Source of the DNA: Ceraceosorus guamensis | Lineage: Eukaryota; Basidiomycota; Exobasidiomycetes; Ceraceosorales; Ceraceosoraceae | Length of the DNA stretch: 64,000 nt | Direction: 5' to 3' | Assembly: GCF_003144195.1 (NCBI RefSeq) | Contig: NW_020290005.1 | Span: 372,001-436,000 of the forward strand | In this document: piece by piece, positions 46,410 through 58,293 of the stretch | Numbering within the stretch: the first letter of the stretch is position 1 | Layout: every line of letters starts with the position of its first letter | Made by a program: the position numbers and the translations under genes | The notes under the pieces: generated by a model | Database searches by the model: none | What the model was told of the DNA's origin: nothing | The model's input: only the letters and a program-made list of their open reading frames with translations

Positions 46410-47367
46410 TACCGCTGCAGTGGAAAGATCCACCGTCAAGAGCCAGTTCACACCCTGATGAGAGCGACCACGAGGCGAAGTGTGCTGATGAGAATGAGGG
46501 CGCGGTCGATGCTGCTGAGCTCCGGGGAGGCAAGACGGAGGCTCAAAGGGCTGCTTGCTTGATCTCCCCACGCGATAAAGGTGGGTGGGTGTATGCTTAC
46601 GCGATCCGATCCCCGTCGGCACACGGAAGCAGGACTAGCGGAGTGTTGCGTGCTTGCGTCGTGCAGCCTTCCGAATTGCGCTCCCCTTGACACCTCGAAT
46701 GCTTCTGACAAAGGCTGTCGGATAGACACAACAGTCTTGTCAAAAGTCGATGACCCTTGAATCAGACTCAGAGTCGCGGGCAGCCCTTGCCTCTCTTCAT
46801 CCGCGCTTGCCATCGCCTCCGAGGTGGTTGTGGTCAGAGTTGGACGCATGCATTGCCTGTGCGTGCCACAGCCGCGTGCATGCACGAGAATCACGAATGT
46901 GCGCGATGGAGCTTTGGACATAGGAAGTCGATCTTCGCGACGCGGGCTTGGCGTACGGGTAGCTTCTCAGGCGCATGCATTCATTCGCAAGAAGATGCGT
47001 CTCATCTTCACCACATCGCGTGCCACTCATCACTCACGACTCGAAGCTGCGTTCGCCAACCAGCCAGCCAGCCTCCTTTCTCCACCGAGCAGCGCCGACA
47101 GATGCCTCTCACAAGCCTGATATACGAGCCCACATGCACACGGACAAGCAAGATGGTGATAAATGAGATTTGACTGCGCCTGCTTCTGCATTTAGGTGAT
47201 CCCAATGCCGGTAACCTCGAGGGTGAACGAATCGCACATACAAATGGTGACGACCGCGAACATCGTATAAGCAGGACGTACCATTAGCGAGCGCCTCACG
47301 TCGCCCACTCGACGAGGCATCAACAACCAACTCCGTTCACGTTGCCAAGTCAGGCCTTGCCTCCACC
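46410..47367. other. Divergent upstream region of SLX4 and POLG
   Basis: About 960 bases between two genes of DNA metabolism. TCACGA-type copies occur at 46889-46900 and 47031-47042. No coding potential is convincing, though part could belong to a longer SLX4 N-terminus. Confidence 0.4.
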
Positions 47368-50300
47368 ATGCCTCAAGCAGCCTACTACTCCATGGCCGCT
47401 CGCGCGGCGGCAACTATCCGGGCAAACCGGCCTCGTCTCTTCGCAGCGCAAAATACCGGCCGCATCTCTCCCTCACACGTGTGTTGCAGGATGCGATCCA
47501 CAGAGGCTAGCAAAGATGGTCATCGAGAAGATGCCCTGATGCAGCAAGGTGGTGCCTTGGGAGCGTGGGAGCAGAGTGCGAGACAGAGGGAAGAAGAGGC
47601 CAAGAAGCAGCAAGAGCAGCATCAGCAAGTCTTGCTCAAGGTGGTGGACCAAGAGTCAGGTGAATCTCAAAGGACGCAAAGTGTAGCGCGCTTGCACTGA
47701 CGCTGTTCTTGTATGTCCTCGCTTGCAGCACCGCGCAACCCTCTTGGCGTTCAGCTGCTCTCCAGAAAGTTGCATCGACAAATTTTCCCTCCCAATTCGG
47801 ATCCCGCACCGCCCGTGCATGCCGATGCCCTCTCTGTCAGCCAATCGCACCTCTCGACGCACGGGCTAGAAGCATCTCAAGCTTCAGTCCTTCCTTCTCT
47901 TGCTTTCGATCTGCCTCCCCTGCAAGGCGAAGACCTCAGCGAGCATTTTTGGAACATTGGGCGACAGGCTGCACAGCCATGGCTGGGCATGGCACATGAG
48001 TTGGCTGCTGCTACGCTCCTCGCAGCGCCAGAGGGCGTGCTCGATCCGCGCAAGGAGGCGCTGCAGAATTCTGACGACCATGACGACGATGATGGGCTCA
48101 CACCTCAAGAGTGGCTGGCCATCGAGGACGACAAAATCAGAAATGACTTGCGCTTGAATCCTCCTCGATGGGTCAGACGACCCGGGTGGACTCGATACCC
48201 TGTGCTCAAGTCTGCAGATGGAAAGAGAAGTGTGCTAGGACCTGGCGAGGCGGTGGAATACCCATGTCCAGAGGATGGTGCTTTGGTATTCGATATCGAA
48301 AACATGGTCAAATCCGGACCGTGGTCTGTCATGGCTACGGCAGCCGGGCCGAATGCTTGGTACTCTTGGCTCAGTCCCTGGCTTCTCGGCGAGGGCGAGG
48401 ACCACACACGCAAAGATCAACTTATCCCCTTTGGACCCAATTCCGAAGAGGAGCACGTCAATCGACCTGCACGGCTGATCGTCGGTCACAATGTCAGCTA
48501 TGACCGAGCGAGAATCAGAGACGAATACACTTTAAGGAGGGGCAATATGCGATTCTTGGACACCATGGCTTTGCACGTCGCGACAAGAGGGATCAGCAGT
48601 CCGCAACGACCCGCCTGGCTGCGTCACGCCAAGAATCGACAAGAAGCGCTGGCCAAGCAGAAGCATCAAAAGTCCCAGTACGAACAGGCTTCGCGAGAGG
48701 GCATAGCCGAGTTGCTCGGCGTTGACATGACTCCTGAAGAATTGCAGGCCATCGAGGTTCCTGATGACATTGGCAGCTCGGGCCGTTTTGAAGGTGGCAC
48801 AGCAAGCAAAGGCGAGGATACACTCGCCCGCGAGGCTGCTTCCAACGCAGCTTCCAGCTTGTGGCTCGATGCGACTTCCAACAATTCTCTTGCTGACGTG
48901 GCCGAACTTCACTGCGGCATACACGTGTCCAAAGTGGCTCGCAATGCTTTTGTGGAAGCAAAAAGCAGAGAGGAGATTCTTGACCGACTGGACGAGCTGT
49001 TGAGCTACTGTGCCAAGGACGTCTCAGTAACACATGCCGTCTTTTGCAAAGTGTGGCCCACTTTCCTTTCGCACTGTCCTCATCCTGCTACAGCGGCGGG
49101 AGTATTGGGCCTTGGAAGCACGCTACTCCCAATTGACGATGAATGGGTGGAGTACCAGGAAAAGTGTCAAGCAAAGTATGAGGAGTCCCATTCTCAGATC
49201 GCGGCATCTCTCAAGGAGCTAGCAGAAAGCCTCCGCAACGAGTACACGCAGGGGGTGACGTGGGATCAGGCAATGTTGGCGACGAAAGCCAAAGCAGAAG
49301 CTGCAAATTGGCCCGTCGACGCCGATTTTAAGGCAGGCCGAGCTCTTTTGGAAGCCGAAAAGCAAAGAAGCTGGATGCGGTGGGAAACTGATCCATGGGC
49401 TTCGCAGCTGGACTGGACCCCCAAAAAGCCCAAAAAAATCAAGCCGGGCGCCGTCTCGATGGCTGGCACAGCGGCATCAGGATCGGAAGAGTCGATCGCC
49501 CCGGGTCACAGGCGCGTACCAAAATGGTACAAGACCTCCGTGCTCTCTACCGCCAAGGGCATCGGACGCACCTCAGGAGTCGCGCCACTCATTGCCCAGT
49601 TGAGAATTCAGGAGGGGTATCTTCTGCAAGACGGAGATGGAGATTGGGTGATGCGCGATTCCGAAGGTGATCACGAGCTGGGATCGGCCCCGCTTAGAGC
49701 GCCTTTCATCAAGGCGAGAGCGTGGGAGATGCGAAGCGACGCAGGCCCTGCGGGCGATGAGCTTCTAGAAGCTTTGCAGGCTAGCAAGGTGGTCGATAAG
49801 GACGTTCGAGAAATCTTTCGGCGCATTGCAGACGAGCTTGTAGAAAAGTGGCTGGATAGCGACGCTTCCAAAGGTCAAGGATGCGCGCCTGAAGAATCGC
49901 ATCCTGCCCTTCTTGATCTGGACTGGACGTCAGTCGACGTGCCCACTGAGGAAGCCAAAAGAGAGGCCGAGAAGGCTGGTGCAGCACCCGGATCCTGGTG
50001 GCCGAAATGGTACTGGGATCTGTACCAGTCTTCTACCGGTGAGCTCGACGTCACGATCAAGTCGGCGACAGCTCCCTTGCTACTTCGACTCAGCTGGCAA
50101 GGCTGTCCACTCTTAAGAAGTCGTGAACACGGCTGGATTTTTCGACACGATGCTGACAGCCATCCCAGCTTCAAGACTCTGCGCGAGCCCGTTTACTTCT
50201 TCCACAATGATCTCGACGTGAATTTGCGCTACGACGCCAATATGAAGAAGGGCAGAAGCTACTACAAGCTGCCTCATCCATCTGGGGACGACTCCAATGT

Positions 50301-53101
50301 TGGATCGCCATTCACCAAACCGTTCTTGCCTCTGTTTGAGAACGGCACGATGAGAAGCGAGTTGACAGACGAGGCTGGCAGAGACACGGCCAAGGCGGGA
50401 CTGGCTATGCAAGCTCAGTGCAGCTACTGGATTGGTGTGAGGGATCGCGTCTCGAAGCAAATGGTCGTTTGGGATGAAGAAGGAGGCACTCGCATGGGTT
50501 TCAAAAAGGGCGCAAGCGGTGCTAGAGGCGGTGTTCCTTCGGGCACCATGGCCATGAGCGAGTCGGAGATGCGAGCCTATTCGAGGGACTGCCAGCGTCG
50601 GAAAGGGATCATTCTTCCCAGCGTGGTGTCCATGGGTACGGTCACCAGGCGAGCTATAGAGCGGACATGGCTGACGGCATCTAATGCCAAGCCAAACCGC
50701 GTGGGCTCTGAGCTCAAAGCGATGGTCAAAGCTCCTCCGGGCTGGTCCATCGTAGGGGCTGATGTCGACAGCGAAGAGCTCTGGATATGCAGCGTCATGG
50801 GAGATGCTCAATTTGGCATTCACGGAGCAACTGCTATTGGTTGGATGACGCTCGAAGGCACCAAAGCGTTGGGCACGGACTTGCACTCCAAGACCGCTTC
50901 CATTCTCGGCACCAGTAGGAACCAAGCCAAAGTCTTCAATTACTCTCGTATATATGGCGCAGGCATCAAGCACGCTACCCAACTCATGATGAAGGCAGAT
51001 CCAGCAATGACTAAAGCTGCAGCAGAAAGTCTTGCAAGGGATCTGTACATCAAGACAAAGGGCACCAATACGAACACAGAGACTTTGTTCGGTAGGCGGT
51101 TTTGGTACGGCGGCAGCGAAAGCTTCGTGTTCAACAAGCTCGAGGAAGTGGCTTTGAGCGAAAATCCTCGCACGCCCGCTCTGGACTGCGGAATCACTCT
51201 TGCGCTTTCCAAGCAGTACCTCAATCAGGGCAAGACTCCGACGGGAAAAGCGCAAGAAGAGTTCATGCCGAGCAGAATCAATTGGGTTGTGCAAAGCAGC
51301 GGTGTCGACTACCTTCACCTGCTGCTCGTCTCCATGGAATACTTGTGTCAGATCTACGGCATCAAAGCTCGCTTCATGCTCAGCGTTCATGACGAGGTGC
51401 GGTACCTATGTACGGACGAAGACAGGCATCGCTGCGCAATGGCGTTGCAGATTGCCAATCTTTGGACGCGCGCCATGTTCGCCCACAAGCTCCAGATGGA
51501 CGATCTGCCACAAGGAGTCGCGTTCTTTGCTGCTGTAGACGTCGACAAGATTTTGCGAAAAGAGGCCGATGATGCTTGCGTCACGCCAAGTCAACCCGAC
51601 GCGATTCCACCTGGCTACGCTCTCGATGTGGAGCAGACATTGGCGAGGACGAACGGCGGCTCACTTCATGCTGACGGCAGGTCCAACTTGCATCAGCCGC
51701 CGGTGCGCGAGCGCCCATGCGAGGATCCGTCACGCCCGAGCGGATTCTACGGCTCTTCGGGCAGTTCGGGTTCTTCGAACGCGCCGATAGAACCTGTATA
51801 CAGGCGCTCGGATCAGACACACCGCTCTGATGATGAGCGGTGCAAGCTATACTTACAGGCTCAAGCAGCAGAGGACCTTGCAGAAATTCGCCTGTTGGAG
51901 CGTCGTGCCAAAGAGGCTGAACGTGGGGATCGCCAAGATGCAGCCTCCAAAATTCGCGCAACACGTCGATCCAACTCTGCTCCGCTCCCTTCTACGACAG
52001 CGACTGCCAGACCGAGCATAAGTGCAAGTGCAGGCGGTGCAAGCAAGTCTCCCATCGCTAGCTTTCACACTTCTGCTCGCAGTAGCGCACTTGTCACAAC
52101 GGAAACCCCTGCTGCGCAATCGTACTTGCCAAAATCGCTTCATGCGATTGTCAAAGCTTTTCCGCGACGAGCAGCGCGCCTTCGCAAGCCATTCTATCTA
52201 GTCTCGGAGCATCGCGCTGCTGTGCGCTGGGCACTCTACCGTCCGCTCTTGCAAGCTGCTCCGCCAGACTTGCCTCTGCTGACCAAATGGATCCGACACG
52301 CCTTCAATAGAAGCAAGAATATCACCAGCCCAGCCGAGACGCTGGCTCAGATCGAGCTCGCCGAATCGATGCTTCGGATGTGTGACAAGGCGAAAGAGGG
52401 CGAGCAAGAAGCTCGGATAGAATTGGAAGCTTTTTATGAATCGCTGCGCAATCAACAAGACCTGGACAAGTCGGGCCAAGCGTTGAAGTCACACCTGCGA
52501 GAACAGACTCCGCGGCGCGTGCCTCGCCATTCTGGGGCTCTTTTGCCTCCTACATTTGCCAATCCCCCTCTCCCACGCTACAAGCCGGTACAGCCCATGG
52601 GTATCACCATGATGATTCGCAGGCGCAGAGCGGTTCGTTTCAAGCGGATCATGGCCAGCGCGGACCTGGACGTGCTTTGGGACTCTGTCAAGTTCGAATG
52701 CGAGTTGATGAAGCGTCTTGGAGGAAGATACGCAGAAGCTACGGGCTGGGATAGTGCGGAAAGCTGGAGTGAGTCAATGTGCGGCTTTCTTGATTCCTCT
52801 TTCGTGCTTTGGGAGGCTGACCGATTTGAGATATCGCGCACTACTAGGAACTCAATTTGACGAGCGCATGGATACCTGGCAAGCGGCCTACAACAGGGAA
52901 AAGGCTCGGGCTCAATTGGTCTTTCCGCGCCAAATATTGATCCTGGCTAAAAGGGCTCGTCTTGCAAAGCAAAGGGCACGTCTGAAGCGCAAGCACGCAC
53001 TCACGAAGCTGCGTGACTTGGCAGAGAGTGGAGAATCTCCGCGGGCGTCGTCGTCGTCGGCTCCGCAAACAGTCAATGATGCCGTATCCGCAACGCTGTA
53101 G
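47368..53101 (+). CDS. MIP1: Mitochondrial DNA polymerase gamma with a C-terminal LYR-motif module
   Basis: Replicates mitochondrial DNA. Three exons, 47368-47659, 47729-52768 and 52848-53101, give 1,861 aa. The N-terminus is a basic, Arg/Ala-rich presequence. Exonuclease motifs: FDIEN near residue 285, GHNVSYDR near 350 and YCAKD near 524. Family-A polymerase motifs: A, DVDSEELW at 1109; B, RNQAKVFNYSRIYG at 1161; C, HDEV at 1318. The catalytic core ends near residue 1380. A Ser-rich linker contains SPIASFHTSARSSAL (FHTSAR at 1543-1548), which looks like an internal mitochondrial presequence. After it comes a helical module with ALYRPLLQA (LYR at 1600-1602), WIRHAFNRSKNITSPAETLA, then RRRRAVRFKRIMAS and, across the last intron, ESWRTQFDERMDTWQAAYNR and a basic coiled end. 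This order resembles fungal LYR-family proteins. No stop separates the two parts. Yeast Mip1 also has a C-terminal extension, so part of this could be family-typical. Confidence 0.93.
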
Positions 53102-53643
53102 CGAACGGCACGTGTCGATGTATGCATACAATGATACCCATGTGCTGCTGCTGCTTCATGTTTCGCAATCAATGCCGACATCGACATCGAGGACCAGCGC
53201 GCCGGCGCGAGGAAATGCAGAGATCGAGCAGCACCGGGATTCACGATTCTTTGCTGACGAGTAATACGATCGTGCGAAGATCAGCGCGACGCGTCCTTCG
53301 ACGCGTCCAGCACATCGATGCCGCTGCGCAAAGTGTTGGTTTGCATGCCGCGCGCATCGCCCTGAGCTAAAGTTGTGACTTGTGGTTGCTGAGCCGAAGG
53401 GTTCGTATGTGGAGGCTTACCATAGAATTTGATACCAACTCTGTATCAAGAGCCTTTTTGCAGGGTCAGTGCCTTCGTTGTCGAGTTCGTCCGTTGGGAG
53501 TGCTTTGCTAGGAACGGCAAGTATGAGCCTGAATCTGCAAGTAACTCTTAGCCACCGTTTACCACGCACCACAGACCGTCTCGTTCACATAATCATCAAG
53601 TTGAACATATCTGCCGAAGGATCATCAAAACGCGCACTTCGTA
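53102..53643. other. Intergenic gap between POLG and the next gene
   Basis: About 540 bases. One TCACGATT copy lies near 53241. Otherwise it should hold the POLG 3' end and the promoter of the following gene. Confidence 0.4.
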
Positions 53644-55485
53644 ATGGTGAGCACGCGAAGCAAAGGGAATGGCGAGAAGCCGGCGACGGATGGGAAGGGA
53701 AACGTGAAGCTGGACAGCGTGATGCAGAGCAAAGGCGGTCGTAGATCTTCCGAGGAGCAGCAGGATTCAGGCAAGTCTGAGCAGAGCGCGGGAGCAAAAC
53801 GACGGCAGGAGGATGAAGAGCAAGAGGCTAAGCAGGAAAAGGCGCAAAAGAAACAACGTGGAGCGTCTGCCGCTTCTGATGAACATGCGACTGGAGACTC
53901 GCAAAAGGCGCAGGAGGTTCCGCAGCCTGCTCAGGATGCTAAGCTGTCGCCGGGCAAGGAAGATACCGGCGCAGGACAGGACGACGCGCCTTGGGAGGTG
54001 CTGGAAAAGGGACAGTGAGCGATGGGCGTAAGAGCCACACCACGGCATGACGCGCTTTGTGCTCATGCGCTTGCAATCGCCGTCCCACACAGCGTCTTTT
54101 TCTTCTACAGACCCAAAGTCAAGAGTGCGCATGAGGTGGATCAATCGGGTAAAGCTGCAGAGTGTTTGGATGATGTTCAAAATGCGCACATGTGAGCGTC
54201 GGCTTTGCGACATGGCGCCAGGCGGGGCACTTGAATCGAAGGATGTTGACTTTGCTATTCTCCCGCTTCTGCTCGAACTCGTCACATCCAGGCTGCTACT
54301 GCCCCACGCCAGTCGATCCGAGACTGCTGGAGCAGATGCTACCAAAGATTCTACCGGATCCGGCGTTCAGGGCGGGACAAATGGTCAACAAAATGCACCT
54401 GCAGGTACGACGGGGGACAAGGCCAAGCAAGATGGTGTCGGCTTCAGAGTAGTGCGGTTGGGAAAGAAGAGACTTCCAGCGCCCGAAGTGGCCATCGCGA
54501 ATGGACAGCAGCCCGGTGGCATTGGCGGCGACGCTAGCGAGACGTGAGTGCATGGGAAGCTTTTTCGAGGAGAGCGAATCTCGTCGCTTTCTCAATCTAT
54601 ACTGAGCGGTCGAGCCCCTCCATCTGCGCGCCACAGCGTGTGGTCGGTCGTTGCGGATGTTGGGCCCGATCCAGCTGTCCTATCTGGTTCGATGGGCGAG
54701 CAGCGGTACAATACCAGGACGCAAGGCGAGAGGGTGGTAGGCCCGAGCAGACCAGCAGGACGTGGGTGGTATGCTCTCTCGCTTCACAAGTCTGAACCGC
54801 CCTCATCGCGCGAAGTCAGATTATCATTCTCTATTTCTCATCCGTCTGAGGACGAATTTGGTGACGTTCAATCTCAGCTCGGTCTGACGCCTAGCGGAAG
54901 CTTCAGCCTTTCCATGAGGAACCCCACGTTGCCTTCTACGGGCGCTGGTGCTCCACCCGCAGGCTTGGACGAATCTGCTCGCGTGCAAATGAGCGAAAAG
55001 GAGATTCAGGACACGTTCGGAGGCGATGCGGAGGGCAAAGGAACAAGATACGCTAGACCTGAACAGATCGAGTTGTTGGACAGGGAAGGTGTAGAGTTGC
55101 TTCTGATTCGCGAGGCTGCTCAGACCTCCAAGGGAGGCGCAAAGACGGGCACTGGCGAAGAGCAGGCCAAGGGTGAGTTTGGCAGTCTCCAGCATTACGC
55201 GCAGGCTGGATAGTGAAGCGTGCGAGTCCATTGTGCTCTTTGCTGAATCCTGCTCCTTCTTTCCACGAAGCAGCTTTGGAAGAGCTTGCAGGTGAGTGGA
55301 GTGTGACGGAAAGGCCTTTGCGGCTCGTCAGGATTAAGACCGTTAACTCCCTCGTTCCACCGTGCTCGTAAATGGTGCAATCAGCTGCCGACGCCGATCG
55401 TCTCAGCACGCATGATGTGCTGGCACAGCTCAAAATGACTGCGAAGAGTAACCCGCCAAACGCCTTGGAGGGGCAATGGGTCTAG
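53644..55485 (+). CDS. Conserved protein of unknown function (FFYRPKV family)
   Basis: Six exons fit in phase: 53644-54014, 54093-54191, 54292-54543, 54607-55172, 55274-55291 (18 nt) and 55385-55485, giving 468 aa. The first 115 residues are charged, Glu/Lys/Gln-rich and disordered. The conserved part begins at PWEVLEKGHVFFFYRPKVKS, then ECLDDVQNAHMLLLP, FRVVRLGKKRLPAPEV, ERVVGPSRPAGRGWYALSLH, RYARPEQIELLDREGVELLL and HDVLAQLKMTAKSNPPNALE, ending GQWV. I recognise this order from uncharacterised proteins found in fungi and some bacteria, with no assigned function. Two splice choices are supported by the motif that results: the first join makes GHVFFFYRP, and the 18-nt exon makes ALEELA. The 3' end faces a small minus-strand gene 119 bases away. 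Confidence 0.8.
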
Positions 55486-55603
55486 GGTTGAGAGGAGGGA
55501 CGTGGAAGATTGTGTGCGTGGAAGCATATCCATGCTCCTTCTTCAGCTTGGGATTGCTGATGACGTGCTGTGCTTTCAGAGCGCGATCTAGGCAAGCCAC
55601 CTC

Positions 55604-55942
55604 TCACTTCTCCGCCTTGATCTTTGAAGCTTTTCCTCTGCACTTCAAAGAGCGCTCATCCAGCTCTACCAAATTCGCTTTTCCGTCCAAGATCGCATGT
55701 CCTAGCTCTATGCATTCTCGCAACTGTTCTTGCGTGAGCTGATGAATGGCCGGTTTCTTTTGGTCTGGGATCTTTTCCTTCCAGGGAGCTGTTCCTTGAC
55801 CCACGACAGAGTCTAGTATGATGCGAAGGAAGCAGTGATTCAGATGTACTGGCCATATTTCCTGAGAAGAGGATTTGGAACGAGCAGCGCTTGGAAGCGT
55901 GCTGTTCATCAATTCGCTGTACTCCGCTTTCAGTGCGTCCAT
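55604..55942 (-). CDS. Small conserved fungal protein of unknown function
   Basis: An uninterrupted frame of 112 residues from the ATG at 55942. The segment IWPVHLNHCFLRIILDSVVG, then PWKEKI, KPAIHQLTQEQLRECIELGH and LVELDERSLKCRGKA, looks like a small conserved protein seen in many fungi, but I cannot name a function. His and Cys residues in HLNHCF might bind metal or be structural; this is a guess. The C-terminus is lysine-rich. The frame extends upstream into a possible earlier start near 55.98 kb (MQRENGDG) after splicing. The gene converges on the FFYRPKV gene. Confidence 0.65.
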   Translation of the reverse strand: MDALKAEYSELMNSTLPSAARSKSSSQEIWPVHLNHCFLRIILDSVVGQGTAPWKEKIPDQKKPAIHQLTQEQLRECIELGHAILDGKANLVELDERSLKCRGKASKIKAEK

Positions 55943-56280
55943 CTCCGTTTTCCCTTTGCATGGTGTGGCTTCGCAAGCGATTGCCGAGTTCTTCCTTATT
56001 TCCCGCGCCTTGGCTAAGCGTTGATGAAGATGGACGAAGACGAGATCGCTTCACTCTCGGGGAGCCGACGAAGAGTAGCAAAGGCGTGCGCGCGACTAAG
56101 ACTTTGAACATCGTTAAACATCGCAAAGACCTTCGAAGGCGGCTCTGAGCCAACGAAGATCGAAAATTACGTACGCCTGCATGCTGCAATGGGGGGATCA
56201 CGTGACAGAACCGCATGCGCCTACTTTGTCCGCCCTTCGACCGAGTCCCTTCGAGTCTGATGAGTGCTTGAATTGCTATA

Positions 56281-56315
56281 CTCACGACTCACGACTCACG
56301 ACTCACGACTCATGA
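56281..56315. repeat. Tandem array of CTCACGA (five 7-bp units)
   Basis: Four exact CTCACGA units and a fifth with one change (CTCATGA). This is the longest tandem form of the dispersed family in the window. Confidence 0.85.
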
Positions 56316-57920
56316 ACACGCATGCTGCACTTTGGGAACTCGAGACTCACATCTCGTAGCAAGGAGAAAGAGTTGTCGTGCTACGCCACTGGACCTTGAT
56401 TGAATCCCGCACGCCTGTCTCGACGGCCCAAGAGGGCTGAGATCCAGCCTAGGGGCGGAGGGCATATATGGTGAACAGATCCGCAAGAGCAACCATCATC
56501 CGCGCCCAGCAAACGGATGCACGGTCAACGTGTCGCAGTCACGTCTCAAATTTAAGATTGAAGGGCAAGTCACCAACTGTTGTGTGCGTATGATAGACAT
56601 GAGTGCCCGTACCTTGAGCTTTACATAAGCTTTCAAGCTTTATCGGCCTTTGGTCTCGGCGAACCGTTGGACCTAGCGCAGCAAATGAGGACTACTTCAG
56701 CAGGACGATGCTTTGGATCTGACTCCAGGTTCCACGGCGAGATGAGGCTAGAGAGGGTCGGAGCTAGGTATCAGGCACTCGATGAGTCTAGGAGGCAGGG
56801 TCGATGGGACGTGGCCGGTGAGCTCTATATTCGCGCAAACTCAGCCAGTGTGAGTCCCCCATGACAGGTACATGGTGAGTAGTAGGACGCTGCGCGCGAC
56901 GACATGCCGAAATACCGAATCTGAATGGTCGCCCGACGGACATGCCATGCCAGCACCGTTCAGCGAGTCTCGAGCCAGAGAGAGTCAAGTCACGAGTGTC
57001 GAGTACGTGAATTCGTGATTGCTGATGCTTCCTGTGCGTACGTGCGCTCAGCGTGCCGCATGGCTGCATGTCATCGTCTCTGATTGGACAAGCGTCAGCA
57101 TGGGTTCGCGCGGGCGAATCGACACTCCTGTGTGACTATACTTGTGTGACTGCAGAAATGCCCTGAAGAATGCATGCACCCCGCAAAACTCCCACCATGC
57201 ATAGAGCTGCCCCCCCCCGGAACAGCTTTAGCGTGGACGTCGACCAGCCACGCTGCGACCTCGCAGCACGGTCTTTGTTGCTGCTGCGGGGTACAGTGCG
57301 ATATTCACCCAAGCAGAGCTTTCGTTGCAGGACCCAAGCGGTCAGATTTGTGAAGCACAATTAAAGTCACAAGTCACTCGACGCTGGCGAATTGCGCGCC
57401 ATGGCGGTGGACCACATTCAAGGTGAAGCATGCGCAATGAGTGTGCGCCATGCGGGGGTCTCGCACGCAGTCTGAGCGTTCGACGAGTGAGCAGCAGATG
57501 CATCAGCTGCTGTGCTGAGCTCAAATGGACGCGCGCCTTACCCCGCGGGGAAGGGCAAGCGCGCGAGCTCTAAATGAACAACACTGATACGCCGCCGCCC
57601 CCGTCCTGCTGCCGTGCGCCGATGATTGTGCCGCTGCTGATGGTGAGAATAAGCTACGCGCAGCAGCAGCATCATCATATGCTGATGGAGGCAGAGGAGC
57701 CGCGCGCGCATGAGACCGCGGCGGATGGTTCGAGCCGCGATTGCGCTGCTGGCTGATGCATGTCGTGCAAGCACGCTCGTCTGTGGCCAAGCCTCCCCAA
57801 TGCATCAGCAGCATCAGCCGATGTTGCTTAATTTGTGCGTCGCATATATACATGCTGCTGCTGTCGTCAGGTATCCATGCATGCGGTGAGGGCTGCTGTT
57901 GAGCTTGTCTGCAGTAGACG

Positions 57921-57980
57921 AGCCAACGAGCCAACGAGCGATGCAACGAGCCAGTCAGCCAGTCAGCCAGCCAGCCAGCA
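57921..57980. repeat. Degenerate GCCAACGA / GCCAGTCA / GCCA array
   Basis: Short units based on GCCA followed by 0 to 4 bases repeat about ten times. Confidence 0.6.
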
Positions 57981-58042
57981 AGGAGGCATTTCAACACTTG
58001 ATCGTACGTGATTCACAGTTTGGGACGCGCGTCCATGCTGCC

Positions 58043-58075
58043 GTGAAGTGAAGTGAAGTGAAGTGAAGTGAAGTG
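58043..58075. repeat. (GTGAA)6 microsatellite
   Basis: Six exact GTGAA units end in GTGAG. It lies about 500 bases upstream of the fumarate reductase start. Confidence 0.85.
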
Positions 58076-58252
58076 AGTTTGATGTTGCCGTGGCGCAGAA
58101 ACAAGCACACACAGGGCCGACGCCATGGCTGAGATGAAGCCGGCGTTCGGCCTGAAGGGCAAGCGGGATCAGTTGCAGAAGCGCCGCACACGTCTGACTA
58201 GCATGCTCTGGATCGAGCGATATGGTGGACCCCTTGCCCACGAACGGCAGCA

Positions 58253-58260
58253 GACAGGCA

Positions 58261-58293
<33 letters not shown>

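Noticed and set aside
50113-51390. A 425-residue frame antisense to the polymerase domain
   Set aside because: The sense strand carries polymerase motifs A, B and C here. The antisense frame has no recognisable domain.
56281-56315. Telomere-like or CRISPR-like array
   Set aside because: The unit is 7 bp with no spacers and is a denser case of the dispersed TCACGAN word. Basidiomycete telomeres are usually TTAGGG repeats and CRISPR arrays are prokaryotic.
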